64,000 nucleotides of DNA from Perca fluviatilis. Lineage: Eukaryota > Chordata > Actinopteri > Perciformes > Percidae. Where the stretch lies: assembly GCF_010015445.1 (NCBI RefSeq), contig NC_053120.1, positions 16,741,097 through 16,805,096 on the forward strand, written 5' to 3'. Made by a program: the position numbers and the translations under genes. The notes beneath the pieces are model-generated. The model made no database searches. It was given only the letters and a program-made list of their open reading frames with translations, and had not been told where the DNA came from. Shown here one piece after another: positions 25,935 through 36,637 of the stretch; the first letter of the stretch is position 1, and each line of letters starts with the position of its first letter.

Positions 25935-26456
25935 AGGTCCCATGGCATGAAAATTTCACTTCATGAGGTTTTTTAACATTAATATGCGTTCCCCCAGCCT
26001 GCCTATGGTCCCCCAGTGGCTAGAAATGGCGATAGGTGTAAACCGAGCCCTGGGTATCCTGCTCTGCCTTTGAGAAAATGAAAGCTCAGATGGGCTGATC
26101 TGGAATCTTGCTCCTTATGAGGTCATAAGGAGCAAGGTTACCTCCCCTTTCTCTGCTTTGCCCGCCCAGAGAATTTGGCCCACCTCTGTGAGAGAGACAT
26201 CATGGCTTTCAAACGAGCAAAGTGGCAGTTGGTCAAGGCCATACCCCCACCCTCCACCTTGCCCCCACCCTCTCTCCTCCTCAATAGTTACAGACACATA
26301 AATGGCACATACTAAGGAAAGCTCATTGTGGGACTGGGTCTAGTGGCTGTAATTCTGCACCAAGGCTGAATTTCTGGAAAGAGACTTCAGATACAGTATT
26401 AGGGGACCACTAAGGTCTATATAAAAGCATCCAAAGAGCACCAAGTCATGGGACCT
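25935..26456. mobile_element. 522-bp TTAA-flanked non-autonomous element
   Basis: Left end AGGTCCCATGGCATG, right end (reverse complement) AGGTCCCATGACTTG. Flanked by TTAA at 25931-25934 and 26457-26460. I recognise the interior (cctgcctatggtcccccagtgg, ttatgaggtcataaggagc) as a very abundant percomorph repeat. No coding frame. Superfamily inferred from the TTAA target (Kolobok or piggyBac-like). Confidence 0.85.
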
Positions 26457-26960
26457 TTAAAGAATGAGGCCTAAAATCCTTCAAATACAAACGACAGTCC
26501 AATTCAGTGTCAGGTTTGATACATACCAAGTTGATAATGGTATACAATGCTTGAATTAAATCAGCCTCCCACTGTTGAGTCCAACAACAGCTCACCCCGG
26601 CATGTCACCTTCATCTGCCCACTCAGGGATTCCATAAATTGACAAGCAAATTACACACTGCCACAATCACATGGAAGTAATTACAGCATTAATACAGTGT
26701 TTGATTTGCTGTGACACAGTTTAGCTTACATGTAATACTGTGGGTGGTGACTATGGTTTTCCCTTCAGGGCTTTGACTGACTGATGGTGCCCACTATTAG
26801 TGGCACATGACCATTAATATAATGAAAACTCAAATTTGGCATGTGCTACTGTTCAGTGATCCATTCAGGTACTGAAAACTAGGATACTCAATGCTCATCT
26901 CATTACAGCCACCTGAATTTTGGCCTGCAGTGGGAACTGGCTGAGTGCATCAGATGTTAA

Positions 26961-27335
26961 AGGAACACGCCGACTTATTGGGAATTTAGCTTATTCACCG
27001 TAACCCCCAGAGTAAGACAAGTCGATACATACCCTTCTCATCTCCGTGCATGCTGTAACGCTGTCTGACGGCTCCAGCAGCATCAGCCCATCACAGAACA
27101 GGCAGGTGACTGGTTGCAGTAATCCTACTGCTCCAAATAAGTGACAAAATAACGCCAACATGTTCCTATTAACATGTTGTGATTTGTAGAGTCACAGCGT
27201 ACAAAAAAACAACGTAACATGAGACACAGCCATCTTCTAACCGTAAACAAACCGGGAACTGTATTCTCAGGCGGAAGAATATAGTACTTGGGCGGAGTGA
27301 TATGCAAGCCTGTCTGAGAATATAGTTCCAGGTGA
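26961..27335. mobile_element. TTAA-type element, left part only
   Basis: Starts AGGAACACGCCGACTTATTG after TTAA (26957-26960). The start AGGAACACGCC is shared with the complete element at 50912-51703. Near its end an imperfect inverted repeat (gggaactgtattctcag .. ctgagaatatagttcc, 27258-27331) is seen. No matching right end, so it is truncated. Confidence 0.65.
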
Positions 27336-27619
27336 TACTAATGGGGATAGTACCATGATCACTAGCAGCTTAACTGCTATTGATATGTGTCCTCCTAAAA
27401 GTTCCTGATTTGAAGGGGCTTGCCAGCTTAATTTGAAGCACCTGTGCCTGGTGTCATTCACAAGCTCGTGGCATGTACACAGTTACATTTTAGTGAACTT
27501 TGACACGCAAATTCTCATCATTGAGCAATTGCAAATTGTCAGGACAGTGATGACCTTTGAGGGAATGAAGAAGCCAATTTAGCGTGCCTTCAGACCAATA
27601 ACAGCACTGCGTTTATCGC

Positions 27620-27655
27620 TGGCAGGGGGGAGGGGGAGGGGGGGGGGCGTGTTGC
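27620..27655. repeat. G-rich tract
   Basis: A run of G broken by single A bases; low complexity. Confidence 0.8.
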
Positions 27656-28706
27656 TTCAGATATTGGTAAGATGAATAAAAGTCATGACGATCATGAGGT
27701 AAACTGTAAAAATACTCCATTCACAAATGAATGAGAGGTCTGATTTTTTCACAAAAGGCTAAAGTCGGTCTGTACATGACCGTAGACTAGCAAATACTTA
27801 CCAACTTCCATCACCATCTATTTTAAAAGGACGTGTAAATAAATTTAATTGTTCCACTTTCTGATGTGACTGGGCACTAAGGCATTTTTGCGGCAGTATA
27901 ACAATGGCACACCAAATTTTCCTTTGTCTGAAAAAACTACTCCTTGCGGTTGTGTGAATAATACTTGCCTCTTTTATCAGAAAACATAAACACAGGCTTT
28001 TTTAATTGTTTGACCTGAATTTAGGGCATTTTCCGAATCAGAAAGACTCAGAAAAGATAATCAGGGCCCGAGCGCCGACAGCGCAAAAGGCCCTATTGGA
28101 AGTGAAGGAATTATTATTGTTCTTTCGTCCGGAAAATGAATTGCCTTTTTGAGGATACTCAAAAACTCACCAAAATTGGCGGTCGCATCAATTCTGATGA
28201 AAATCTACGTATTTTAAGGGTTTCGGGAATAGGCACACAAAAATGGCTCGCTAGCGCCCTCTACACGACTTTAACGAACTCCTCCTCTCTACTACGACTT
28301 TAACGAACTCCTCCTAAAGATTTCATCCGATGGACTTCAAATTTGGTCTGTACCATCTCAACACCTTAAAGATGAAAATTTATTAAAAGAAAAACTTTTC
28401 ATCAGACGGTGTGGGCATGGCGGCCATTTTGAGTGTTTAGCGATGAACGAGAAAGTGCCTGTAACTAGTGTACATTGTCATATTGGCAGGGCACCGGGGC
28501 ACCGGGAACAGAGAGCACTAGGGGAGCACAGGGAACAGAGTGCCGGAGAGGCCTGGGGGACACACAGGGCCGCTCGGGACAGGGAACGGAGAGGGGCCAT
28601 AGGGAACAGATAGGCCCCAGGACAGGGAACAGGGGGGCCCCAGGACAAGGAACAGGGAAGGCCCACAGGGAACAGAGAGGGGCCACTTGGGACAGGGGAC
28701 TGAAAT

Positions 28707-28747
28707 GGGGGGGGGGGAGAGGGGGGGGGGGGGGGGGGGGGGGGGAA

Positions 28748-28790
<43 letters not shown>

Positions 28791-28840
28791 GGGGGGGGGG
28801 AAGGGGAGAAGAAAAAAGAGGAGGGGGGGGGGGGGCGGCG
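28707..28840. repeat. near-pure poly-G tract
   Basis: Over 100 bases of G broken only by a few A, T or C. It could form G-quadruplexes, or its length may be unreliable in the assembly. The long proline-rich frames on the minus strand come from this tract. Confidence 0.9.
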
Positions 28841-28877
28841 AATAGGGGGTGACAGAGGCTCTCGCCAGGATGGCAGA

Positions 28878-29312
28878 GTGGTCGCGGCGGAAGACAGAGC
28901 CCCTCTGGAGACCGAGCAGGATGGCGAAGAACCTCTGGAGGTCGAGCAGGATGAGGAAGACTCTCGGGTGGTTATTGACGAAGGCGATAACCTTCTGGCG
29001 GCCGTCGGCAAAGGCGAAACCCATCAGAAGGCCGAGCAGATCGGCAGCGAAGGCGATATTCCTCTGGCGGCTGTCGGCGAAGGCGATATCCCTCTGGCGG
29101 CCGTCGGCGAAGGCGATATCCATCAGAAGGCCGGCGGTAAAGGTGAATCCCCTCAGGAGGCCGTTCACGAAGACGAAACTAGACAAGACAAGGGAGACAA
29201 GACAGACTTCAAAATAAAACAGGAAATGGGAAAACCAACAAACATGAAACCAACTAAAACAAAGAAACTTGACACAAGGACTGGTGAACAGGTGAAAGAC
29301 ATCAGACGATAA
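28878..29312 (+). CDS. 144-codon frame built on 10-residue acidic repeats (coding status uncertain)
   Basis: The frame starts MVAAEDRAPLETEQDGEEPL and carries repeats of the form GDIPLAAVGE (two exact copies) with variants GDNLLAAVGK, GDIHQKAGGK and GESPQEAVHE. It ends in a lysine-rich tail. Underlying DNA units are 30 bp, with variants of about 24 and 39 bp. All are multiples of three, so the frame is kept. That could indicate former coding use, but the opposite strand is also open across the same block, which weakens the argument. No domain is recognised. It lies in a GC-rich insertion of unknown class, immediately after the poly-G tract. Confidence 0.25.
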   Translation: MVAAEDRAPLETEQDGEEPLEVEQDEEDSRVVIDEGDNLLAAVGKGETHQKAEQIGSEGDIPLAAVGEGDIPLAAVGEGDIHQKAGGKGESPQEAVHEDETRQDKGDKTDFKIKQEMGKPTNMKPTKTKKLDTRTGEQVKDIRR

Positions 29313-30246
29313 CAAAGGCGGGAAAACCAAAAGACAGGAAGCAACAAAATAAGAAACACTAAGGGGAACAGAAAAACTCCTAAATAAAACAGGTCCAAAC
29401 ACACAAAAAACACCACAAGAGCGGGGCAGGCGTGACAGACCGCCTCCAAGAGATTTCATCCGATTGTCTTCAAATTTGGTCTGTGCCATCTTAAAACCTT
29501 AAAGATGAAAACTTATTAAAAGAATAACTTTTCGTCATAGGGCATGGCCGTGGCGGGGCGGCCATTTTGTGCATTTTGCCATCAAAACAGGAAGTGGGTG
29601 TAACTTGAGTGTACATTGTCTTTTCAGGATTCACAAGAGTCCAACCATAACGACATCTAAAGGCCGATATTTACTCAAAGTCATAGCGCCCCCTAGTGGC
29701 AACAGGAAGTAGGCCTAAAAGTCAAGGTGCTATACGTTAACAAACTCCTCCTAGAGATTTCATCAGATCAACTTCCAATTCGGTCTTTGTCATCTACAGA
29801 CCTTACCGATGAAAAGTTATTGAAAGAAAAACTTTTCGTCAAACGGTGTGGGCATGGCGGCCATTTTGAGCATTTATCGATGAACAAAGAAGTTTTGTAA
29901 ATTTAGTGTACATTGTCCAATTTGGCAGAAATTTCTCACGATTGACAAGTGTCCAGGCCTGAGGCAGTGTTCGAACTATACCGTGGCCTTCGGGGAAGCC
30001 CACTTTTTTTCCACGCGGGGGGGGGGCGTAATTTACAATGACTTACAAAGATACATAACAGCTACAAGTGTATGCACTACAGGATTTACCCTATCATACT
30101 TTATCGACAGGAGTAGATAGGTCAAACTGCAAACAGCCAGCCACAAATAGTCTATAAACAAAGCATCAGGCTGTTTTTGAGGTTTCACATGAACAACGGT
30201 TAAAGTTACTCAGACTACCGAAGAATACCATAATTCCTCCGTTCAA

Positions 30247-30520
30247 TTAGACCTCGCACCTGACGCAGCCCAAGCTTCCATCCTTACCAAACAGCCATGT
30301 ATATGGGCTCTTCCAGTCTCTCCACTGCTGGCTGTTCCAATTTAACGGGAGAGAGGAGCAAGAGGGGTTAGGATCATCTTCAGCCAGAGAGGACATTATT
30401 TCTTCAGCTTCTTGCGTTGCCCCCCCGGTGGGAGGTGTGCTAACAGGGCTTGCAACAGGTGAATTAGTCATGCTATTAACGTCATCGCTACACAATTTCT
30501 TAGTAAAACCAAAATTAATT
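30247..30520 (-). pseudogene. hAT transposase N-terminal zinc-finger-like remnant
   Basis: Minus-strand frame reading LINFGFTKK, then a Ser/Thr/Pro/Glu-rich linker, then NSQQWRDWKSPYTWLFGKDG followed by SLGCVRCEV and a stop. The pattern W-x2-W-x5-W-L-x5-G-x2-GC-x2-C resembles the BED/TTF-type zinc finger near the start of hAT transposases, and it lies inside an element with hAT ends and an 8-bp duplication. The frame runs out into the inner repeat upstream (the codons from 30521 to 30663 belong to that insertion). The catalytic and dimerisation domains are absent, so it is a relic. Confidence 0.55.
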
Positions 30521-32612
30521 AAAGCTGCAAGCAGCGATGACGGGCCCTCGCTTCTTGCCCCGGGGGGTACTGGCAAATGCAACATCACATGTAGACCACA
30601 CATTCTAAGTTTCATGTAAATCGCAAAACTTTTGCCAAGATAGAACTGTTCATGTTTCCACACCCACCTACAGGAAGTTGTTCCTCCATAACTTGCGCAT
30701 TGTGTTAGCTATCAAAATTCTTTTGATAACTTTTAGTCACGACGGTCAACCAAGTCTATATGCAAGTTTTCGTGCAGATTGGACTCACGGCCCAGGAGGA
30801 GTTAGACAAAGTATGTTTCCCATATATCGCGATGTGAATAATTAATAAAAAAAATTCTAACAGCGCCATCTAATGGCCGATGCACTATAAATTTGGCGTG
30901 GATGCTCAAACCCCTATACGGAACAACTTTGTCATATTTGGTGTCAATCGGGAATAAATCTTGTTAAGATACGCAACTTCCTGTTTCGACAGCCCCCTAC
31001 AGGAAGTTGGTCCTCTGTAACTTGTGCATTGTGTTAGCTATCAAAATTCTTTTGATATATTTTTGTCATGAGGGTCCACCGAGTCTACATGCACATTTTG
31101 TGCAGATGGGACTCATGCTCTAGGAGGAGTTAAAAAAGTAGGTTTGCGCAACAGCAAATTAGCAAATTAATTAAAAAAATTAAAACAGCGCCATCTAAAG
31201 GCCAATTGACGACATATTTGGCAAACAGCCTCATTGGCACATGAGGAACAACTTTCTTAAGTTTTGTGTCCATTGGAATAGCCGTTGGCAAGATATAACC
31301 ATTCCTGTTTCCACTCCCACCTACAGGAAGTTGGTCCTCCATAACTTGCGCATTGTTTTAGCTATCAATATTCTTTTGATAACTTTTTGTCACGAGGGTC
31401 CTCCGAGTGTATATGCAAGTTTTCGTGCCGAACGGACTCACGTCCCAGGATTAGTTAGACAAAGTAGGCTTCCCATATGTCAATATTTTGATGATTAAAT
31501 AAAAAAAATTAGAACAGCGCCATCTAATGGCCGATTGCAGCCAACTTTGGCACAGTTGCTAAACAGGCCAGGAGGAACATCCTTGTCAAGTTTCGGGGCA
31601 ATCGGAATAATTCTTGTCAAGATAATGCAACTTCCTGTTTAGACAGTAAGTTGCTATAACTTCTGCATTTTTTCAACTATCAAAATTCTCTGGATAACTT
31701 TTCATTATGAGGGTCAACAGATACTTCCTGCAAAGATTCAAGAAGATTGAAGTCACGGCCTAGGACGAGTTTGAAAGAATGTAAAACACCTGAAAAATGC
31801 ATAATTAAAAATGGCCGCCTTCCGGTTGGGCGGAGCTAATGAATGTAAATGGGAAATATGTCTGCAATGATTAGAGCAGTATGGGTATTAAATCTGGTGA
31901 AGATCGGAGCAACTATGTCCAAGTTAAGGCCTTCTACGCATTAGGGGGCGCTATGGAGCCCGCTTACAGGTATGGGCCAAATCGCTGTACAGTCTCGCAA
32001 AGCCACCAGGTGTTTATGTGGGCGCCAATTTTTGTGAGTTTTCGTATATATTGAGGCCGTCAAAAATGTGCCCAAGGGCTAAAACCAATTAGGGGGCGCT
32101 ATAGAGCAACCATACCACTCCCAGGCCTAAATGTGTATTCAGATGAAAGAGTTTAATATTCTGCACATGGCTGCAAAATTTTGAGAGTTTTCGTGCATCC
32201 TAAAGTCCTCAAACAAGTGTTCGTATAATGAAGATTTTTGCACGAAAACCAAGATTTTGGAAATGTTTGAATTTTGTCATTTTTTCTAAAAATAGCTCCA
32301 TGGAGTTCAAGATGAGACCTATGTTCCCTCAAAAGTTGGTATATTAACTTCTTACTTTTTTCAGAATTAAGGCGCACGTTAGGGGGCGCTATGGAGCCCC
32401 CTGGCAACACCCGAGGCCAAGCACTACAGAACTTTGCAATTTTCACCAGTTGTGACAGGTGTGCAAATTTTTATGAGTTTTCGTGCATGCTAACGCCCTC
32501 AAAAATGCGACAAAGGACTCGGAAAAATAATAATCTGATGAAAAACAATAGGTTCCTTCGCACTTTCAGTGCAAGGCACCGTTGGGGCCTTGCACTTTCG
32601 TGCTCGGGCCCT
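30521..32612 (+). mobile_element. inner copy of the AAAGCTGCAAGC ... CTCGGGCCCT repeat family
   Basis: Left end AAAGCTGCAAGCAGCGATGA, right end tgctcgggccct. The flanks share aatta(a) (aaaattaatt on the left, aattaaact on the right), suggesting a short target duplication. The interior includes tandem units of about 325 bp from 30660 to about 31640: acaggaagttg..cctc..aacttg(c/t)gcattgt, then ..ctatcaa.attcttttgat, then agcgccatctaa(t/a)ggcc. It lies opposite in orientation to the outer copy at 28063-33210. No transposase is recognised. Confidence 0.8.
30660..31645 (+). repeat. tandem units of about 325 bp inside the inner element
   Basis: The block acaggaagttg recurs near 30670, 31000 and 31323, each followed by ctatcaa(a/t)attcttttgata, a gggtc..ag motif, ggaggagtta and acagcgccatctaa. 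Three units are clear and a fourth, more diverged half follows near 31645. Confidence 0.75.
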
Positions 32613-33210
32613 AATTAAACTGCCTTGTTTTCTTTTTGCCATGGCTATATGATGCTTACTGCAGAATGGATTTCAAGGATTTTGTGCGCCGATTAATGGC
32701 CTCCAACGTTTATATTTTTTCTGCAAATCTTTGAGTTAACATGTAGTAAACATGAGTTGAATTTCCACCCCAGCGCCGCCATGCCTTGATGCTCATAACA
32801 AGAATAGCATGTATATTTATCTTTTTTGAAGTGAATTAGGTTCAAATCGCCGTCATGCATGAATGATATTTTTGCAGTTTTACACATAATAATCCACGAT
32901 GATCACATTACACAAAACTGAAATTGCACGTTAAAATGACACATTGTCAATATTTTTAGAGACCCCCCAAAATTTCACAAATCACGTTTTCAGGGGAGCC
33001 CATGTCTTATTAAGGGGAGCCGAGCTCCCCCTAGCTCCCCTGTAGTTCGCACCCTGGCCTGAGGACATTTATAGGCCAAAATTGACTTTTGGTCATAGCG
33101 ATTTGCAGTAGTTGAGTGCCGCGTTAATCGGAATCGCAAGGAGCGGCGTCTGCCAGTAACCCCGATGTGTGCAGAGGCGCGAGGGCCCGTCCAACGCTGC
33201 TTGCAGCTTT

Positions 33211-34401
33211 CATTTATACATGAAGTTGTCTTTGAGGACTTGTTAGAGAAACCTAGTCCACAAAACTGAATTATGAACGCATTGTGCAATTACATGAATT
33301 CCAGAGAAAAATACATGCTGTACTTTATCTCTTACCTTCTGCTGTATGTGAAGGGAAAACATGTATTCCCTGACAACTCTACAGACACAATTACTTGACA
33401 CTCAACCAAGTACATTGCTTCTCAACTGTGGAATTAATTCAGTAATATGACACCACACTAAATTACAACATGGTTAACTTCTCAGTACAGATAAAGCAGA
33501 TGTAGGAGCTCATCATTCCTGTGTAAACACCTAGGGAGGATGTTCATTTGACACCCCTTAGCCCCTCAAAAGTGAAAATCTTCCTAAGCAATAATTCACT
33601 TCTGTTGGAGGCATGTGCTTGACATTATAAATGAGAATGTTTATGGATGGCGCATCAAGGCAGATTACCCAGTGGACCCGTTTCACAGCAGACATTTTTA
33701 CTTGTCATTGCAGGAAAAGTACAGCGGTAATTAATAGCATTAATGATGACTCCATTCCATTTAAGTGCTTTAAGTTCCCTGATACAGCGATCCAGCACAC
33801 ACAGCAGGGCCTCTGGAACTGGTGAACCTAAATCAAATGCAGCCATTATTAATGTTATTAATTACACTTGTGTTTGCCCTGCTTCCTGTTTAAATGTCTG
33901 CTGTGTGAAAATGGCCTATAGTGGGAGCAAAGCATTACAAGAGCATTTATGTTGTAAATATAAAAATCCCCAGAACGTTTAAGTGTTCTTGGGGTATCAT
34001 GGCTGTAATTTATAACTTGTCAACTCTTTTACATAGATTTACATATTGTAAATGTATTGCTGCTTTTTAGAGTGCCACTCAATGATTCCAATGAAAGGTT
34101 TTGCAGATGGACACATAGCTGTTAAGAAACACACTTGTAACTTCATGTGCATTTCTGTTTTAAGTCTGATTTGGAACATGTGCATTTCACTTTGACAAAT
34201 TTAAAGAAGTACCATGCATGTCTGGAAACAGTTTGATTTTATAGCTATTATTTTATTTATTTACTTATTCTTTTTCACACAGAGTGACTTAAAATACCTT
34301 TTTTGAGGTAGAGCTTTACTTGCCTTGGGCAACAAACTTGCCCTCACTTGAAGTGAAAGAGAAAGTAATATCTGAAGAAACAAGTGTGAGATTCACTTTA
34401 T
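33211..34401. other. unique sequence, nothing recognised
   Basis: AT-rich; no element ends or coding motifs were recognised. Confidence 0.4.
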
Positions 34402-34635
34402 TTAACCCTCATATTATGTTAAGGGTCAATTTGACCCATTTGCGTTTTTGTGTTGACCAAAATACTGGTTAACCTATCTTTTTCTCCATGAAATTGTATG
34501 ACATTTCCTCATTTAGGGTCATGAACTTGTTCATAAAATCTGGACACAATGATGTGTAGTGGAATGTCTGTTCAGAGTTTGTATACAAAGATGATGTTGC
34601 GGGTCATTTTGACCCGGAGACTTTCAACACCCATT

Positions 34636-34639
<4 letters not shown>

Positions 34640-34680
<41 letters not shown>

Positions 34681-34691
34681 GTGTGTGTGTG

Positions 34692-34738
<47 letters not shown>
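34640..34738. repeat. (GT)n microsatellite inside the piggyBac element
   Basis: Two long GT runs separated by ggggtgt. Confidence 0.95.
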
Positions 34739-34741
<3 letters not shown>

Positions 34742-35965
34742 TGCTATTGACGATCCGGATTGTGAATTTTCCTATGATGAAGAGGATTCAGGGGACCAGT
34801 CTGGTGTAGTATACATTAGCTGAAAACAATGGGCAGCAATCATCCTCAACATGGACAGCTAGAGATGCTAACATAAAATGGTCAACATCAAAACACTGAC
34901 GCCAAGGCAGACTGTCATCAAGATGACTCCAAGCCCCACAAGATTTTCTGCCACACTAGTTGATGATATTCAATCACCATTTCATCTCTTCATATCCCAA
35001 CCAATAGATAGGATCATAGTGGACATGACCAACTTGCAGGGGGAGGTGTGTATTTCAAAAGAAATGGAAGTCACTGGATAAGATTGACTTGCATGCATAC
35101 ATTGAAATCCTAGTCCTGCTACGGCAGCATACGCACCACCCATGCTCTGCAGTGCCATGTTACATCCCGCAACACCCTGCTGTGATGTTCATACGCACAA
35201 AGTAGTCAGGATCCGTTATTGGAGACTGCACTACTCGGTACGACACAATGTGCCCTGCTATGACATGAACTTCCATGACTACCTCAAAGTCACTGTTCCA
35301 TTATCTCTAATGTGACTATTATCGCCACTGTTCATCACACCCCCAACCGGCCCTGTCAGACACCGCCTACCAAGAGTCTGGGTCTGCCGAGGTTTCTTCC
35401 TAAAAGGGAGTTTTTCCTCGCCACTGTAGCAACAGCCACTGATAATGCTTGCTCTTGGGGGAATTACTGTAATTGTTGGGGCTTTGGAATTTATAGAGTG
35501 TGGTCTAGACCGACTCTATCTGTAAAGTGTCTCGAGATAACTCTTGTTATGATTTGATACTATAAATAAAATAAAATTGAATAGTATTAGCTGGAGTGTA
35601 CAAGTCAAAGGGAGAAGCAATTGTCAGTCTGTGGAATGATGAGAGTGGAAGGCCAATATTTCTAGCAACAATGTCTTTGGAGTCAATTCAACGCAAAGCT
35701 TGGGTGTTCCGCAACACCAGAGCTGGTCGAGTGAAAGAGACAAACTAGCTGAGATCAGAGATGTATGGGATGAATGGGTCAAAATTGTACCTGTCTTGTA
35801 CAATCCTGGTCCCCATGTCACTGTAGATGAACACCTTGTTCCATTCAGGGGGCGCTGTCCCTTCTGACAGTACATGCCCAACAAGCCTGCAGTATGGCAT
35901 CAAAATATGGGCATCCTAGGATGCCAAATCTAGCTACTATGCATGGAATATGCAAGTGTATACCG
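34738..35965 (+). pseudogene. piggyBac transposase pseudogene, frame-broken and split by an insertion
   Basis: Pieces in family order. An acidic N-terminal stretch (CEFSYDEEDSG, 34758). WTARDANIKWSTS (34853). TPSPTRFSATLVDD with DMTNLQGEV (34924-35050). KIDLHAYIEILVL (35079). Then, after the inserted SINE, GVYKSKGEAIVSLWNDESGR (35594). The catalytic region follows, with PGPHVTVDEHLVPFRGRCPF and QYMPNKP, and then a shifted frame with the 'YGIKIWA' block. These match the DDE_Tnp_1_7 domain of piggyBac/PGBD proteins. Several stops and frameshifts (about 34823, 34896, 35078, 35747, 35867) rule out function. The C-terminal cysteine-rich region is missing. Confidence 0.88.
35115..35581 (+). mobile_element. 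SINE / LINE-tail insertion splitting the piggyBac transposase
   Basis: Interrupts the transposase frame between ..IEILVL and GVYKSKGE. The 3' part (gtctgggtctgccgaggtttcttcct.., gggagtttttcctcgccact, gagataactcttgttatgatttg, tataaataaaataaaattg) is the tail that I recognise from fish L2-type LINEs and SINEs moved by them. The short direct repeat TAGT (35111-35114 and 35582-35585) may be the target duplication. Removing it restores an ILVLAGVYKS-like transposase motif. Confidence 0.8.
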
Positions 35966-36123
35966 GAAATATTTTCACTAAATAATTGGTAAAAACAGTT
36001 TTGGGGGAAAAAATGTTTGTGATGAGGAAAAAAAGTTAGTTTTGAGTGTATTTGCACTGTACGGGTCATTTTGACCCGTAACATCATCAATGTCATTTTT
36101 TTTCAACATAATACGAGGGTTAA

Positions 36124-36596
36124 GAGTGTACAGAACCACTTAAGTCTGGGTTGTGTTGACCAAAATTGTTTTGTCCATTCACAAAACAAGCATCACAACA
36201 ATTCAACACGAGAAAGTGTGATAATGGAAGTGGTGAAACGAAGGTCAAGGTAGCTTCATTGAAACCAAGGTATATAGGGTTTGATTGATGGCCTCCATTG
36301 ATTGAACTGTTCTGAGAGTCACTGTGAAAAACTTTCTGTACTAAAGCCACCTTTGTAACCTTCTTTTGTGTCCTGAAAATCATTTTTTTCCCACACTGTC
36401 CAAGCCTTGTTTTCCCCTTACATGGGACCGGATTAGACATCACAACATTAAAAATATAGTAATTTGTCCTGATTAGTGTTTCATGTCTTCCTCTGCCGAA
36501 CAATGACTTTGATATGATGATACACTACTAGACAGGTGTTTGTGTCCAACATGCAAGGTTGATGCGCTACAATTCCATGCCGACATGTGAATGAGT

Positions 36597-36637
<41 letters not shown>

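Larger units (their letters stand above)
28487..29432. repeat. GC-rich insert: G-rich repeats, poly-G tract, 30-bp minisatellite, A-rich tail
   Basis: Interrupts the outer element. It contains, in order, repeats of the type gggaacagagaggggccaca (28487-28700), a near-pure G tract (28707-28840), a 30-bp tandem repeat (about 28890-29170), and an A-rich, T-poor tail ending gcggggcaggcgtgacag. This arrangement is foreign to the flanking AT-rich DNA. The class of insertion is not recognised. Confidence 0.65.
29965..33056 (-). mobile_element. hAT element nested in the outer repeat and itself interrupted
   Basis: Ends CAGTGTTCGAACTA (left) and, read backwards, CAGGGTGCGAACTA (right) match at 12 of 14 positions. 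A perfect 8-bp direct repeat GCCTGAGG flanks it (29957-29964 and 33057-33064). After removal of the inner repeat at 30521-32612, about 1 kb of hAT sequence remains. A minus-strand fragment with a zinc-finger-like motif is readable at 30247-30520. Not autonomous. Confidence 0.88.
28063..33210 (-). mobile_element. outer long repeat element (AGGGCCCGAGC ... GCAGCTTT), host of nested insertions
   Basis: Left end AGGGCCCGAGCGCCGACAGC, right end CCGTCCAACGCTGCTTGCAG..CTTT. These are the two ends, reversed, of the complete inner copy at 30521-32612, so both belong to one family. The interior has diverged repeated units that share gatttcatcngat..cttcaaatttggtct, ggtgtgggcatggcggccattttgag and gtgtacattgtc (about 28316, 29448 and 29756). 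It is interrupted by a GC-rich block and by a hAT element. No target duplication is clear. Transposon class unknown; no transposase seen. Confidence 0.7.
34406..36119 (+). mobile_element. decayed piggyBac element with TTAA ends
   Basis: Left end CCCTCATATTATGTT, right end (reverse complement) CCCTCGTATTATGTT, flanked by TTAA at 34402-34405 and 36120-36123, the classic piggyBac arrangement. Subterminal palindromes gggtcaatttgaccc and gggtcattttgaccc occur near both ends (34424, 34599, 36063). It encloses a (GT)n tract, broken transposase pieces and a SINE/LINE-tail insertion. The right-hand palindrome cluster mirrors the left one. Confidence 0.93.

Noticed and set aside
28478..29489. Minus-strand frames of 177 and 323 codons with long proline runs
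   Set aside because: They arise from the poly-G tract and G-rich repeats; both strands are open, and no domain is present.
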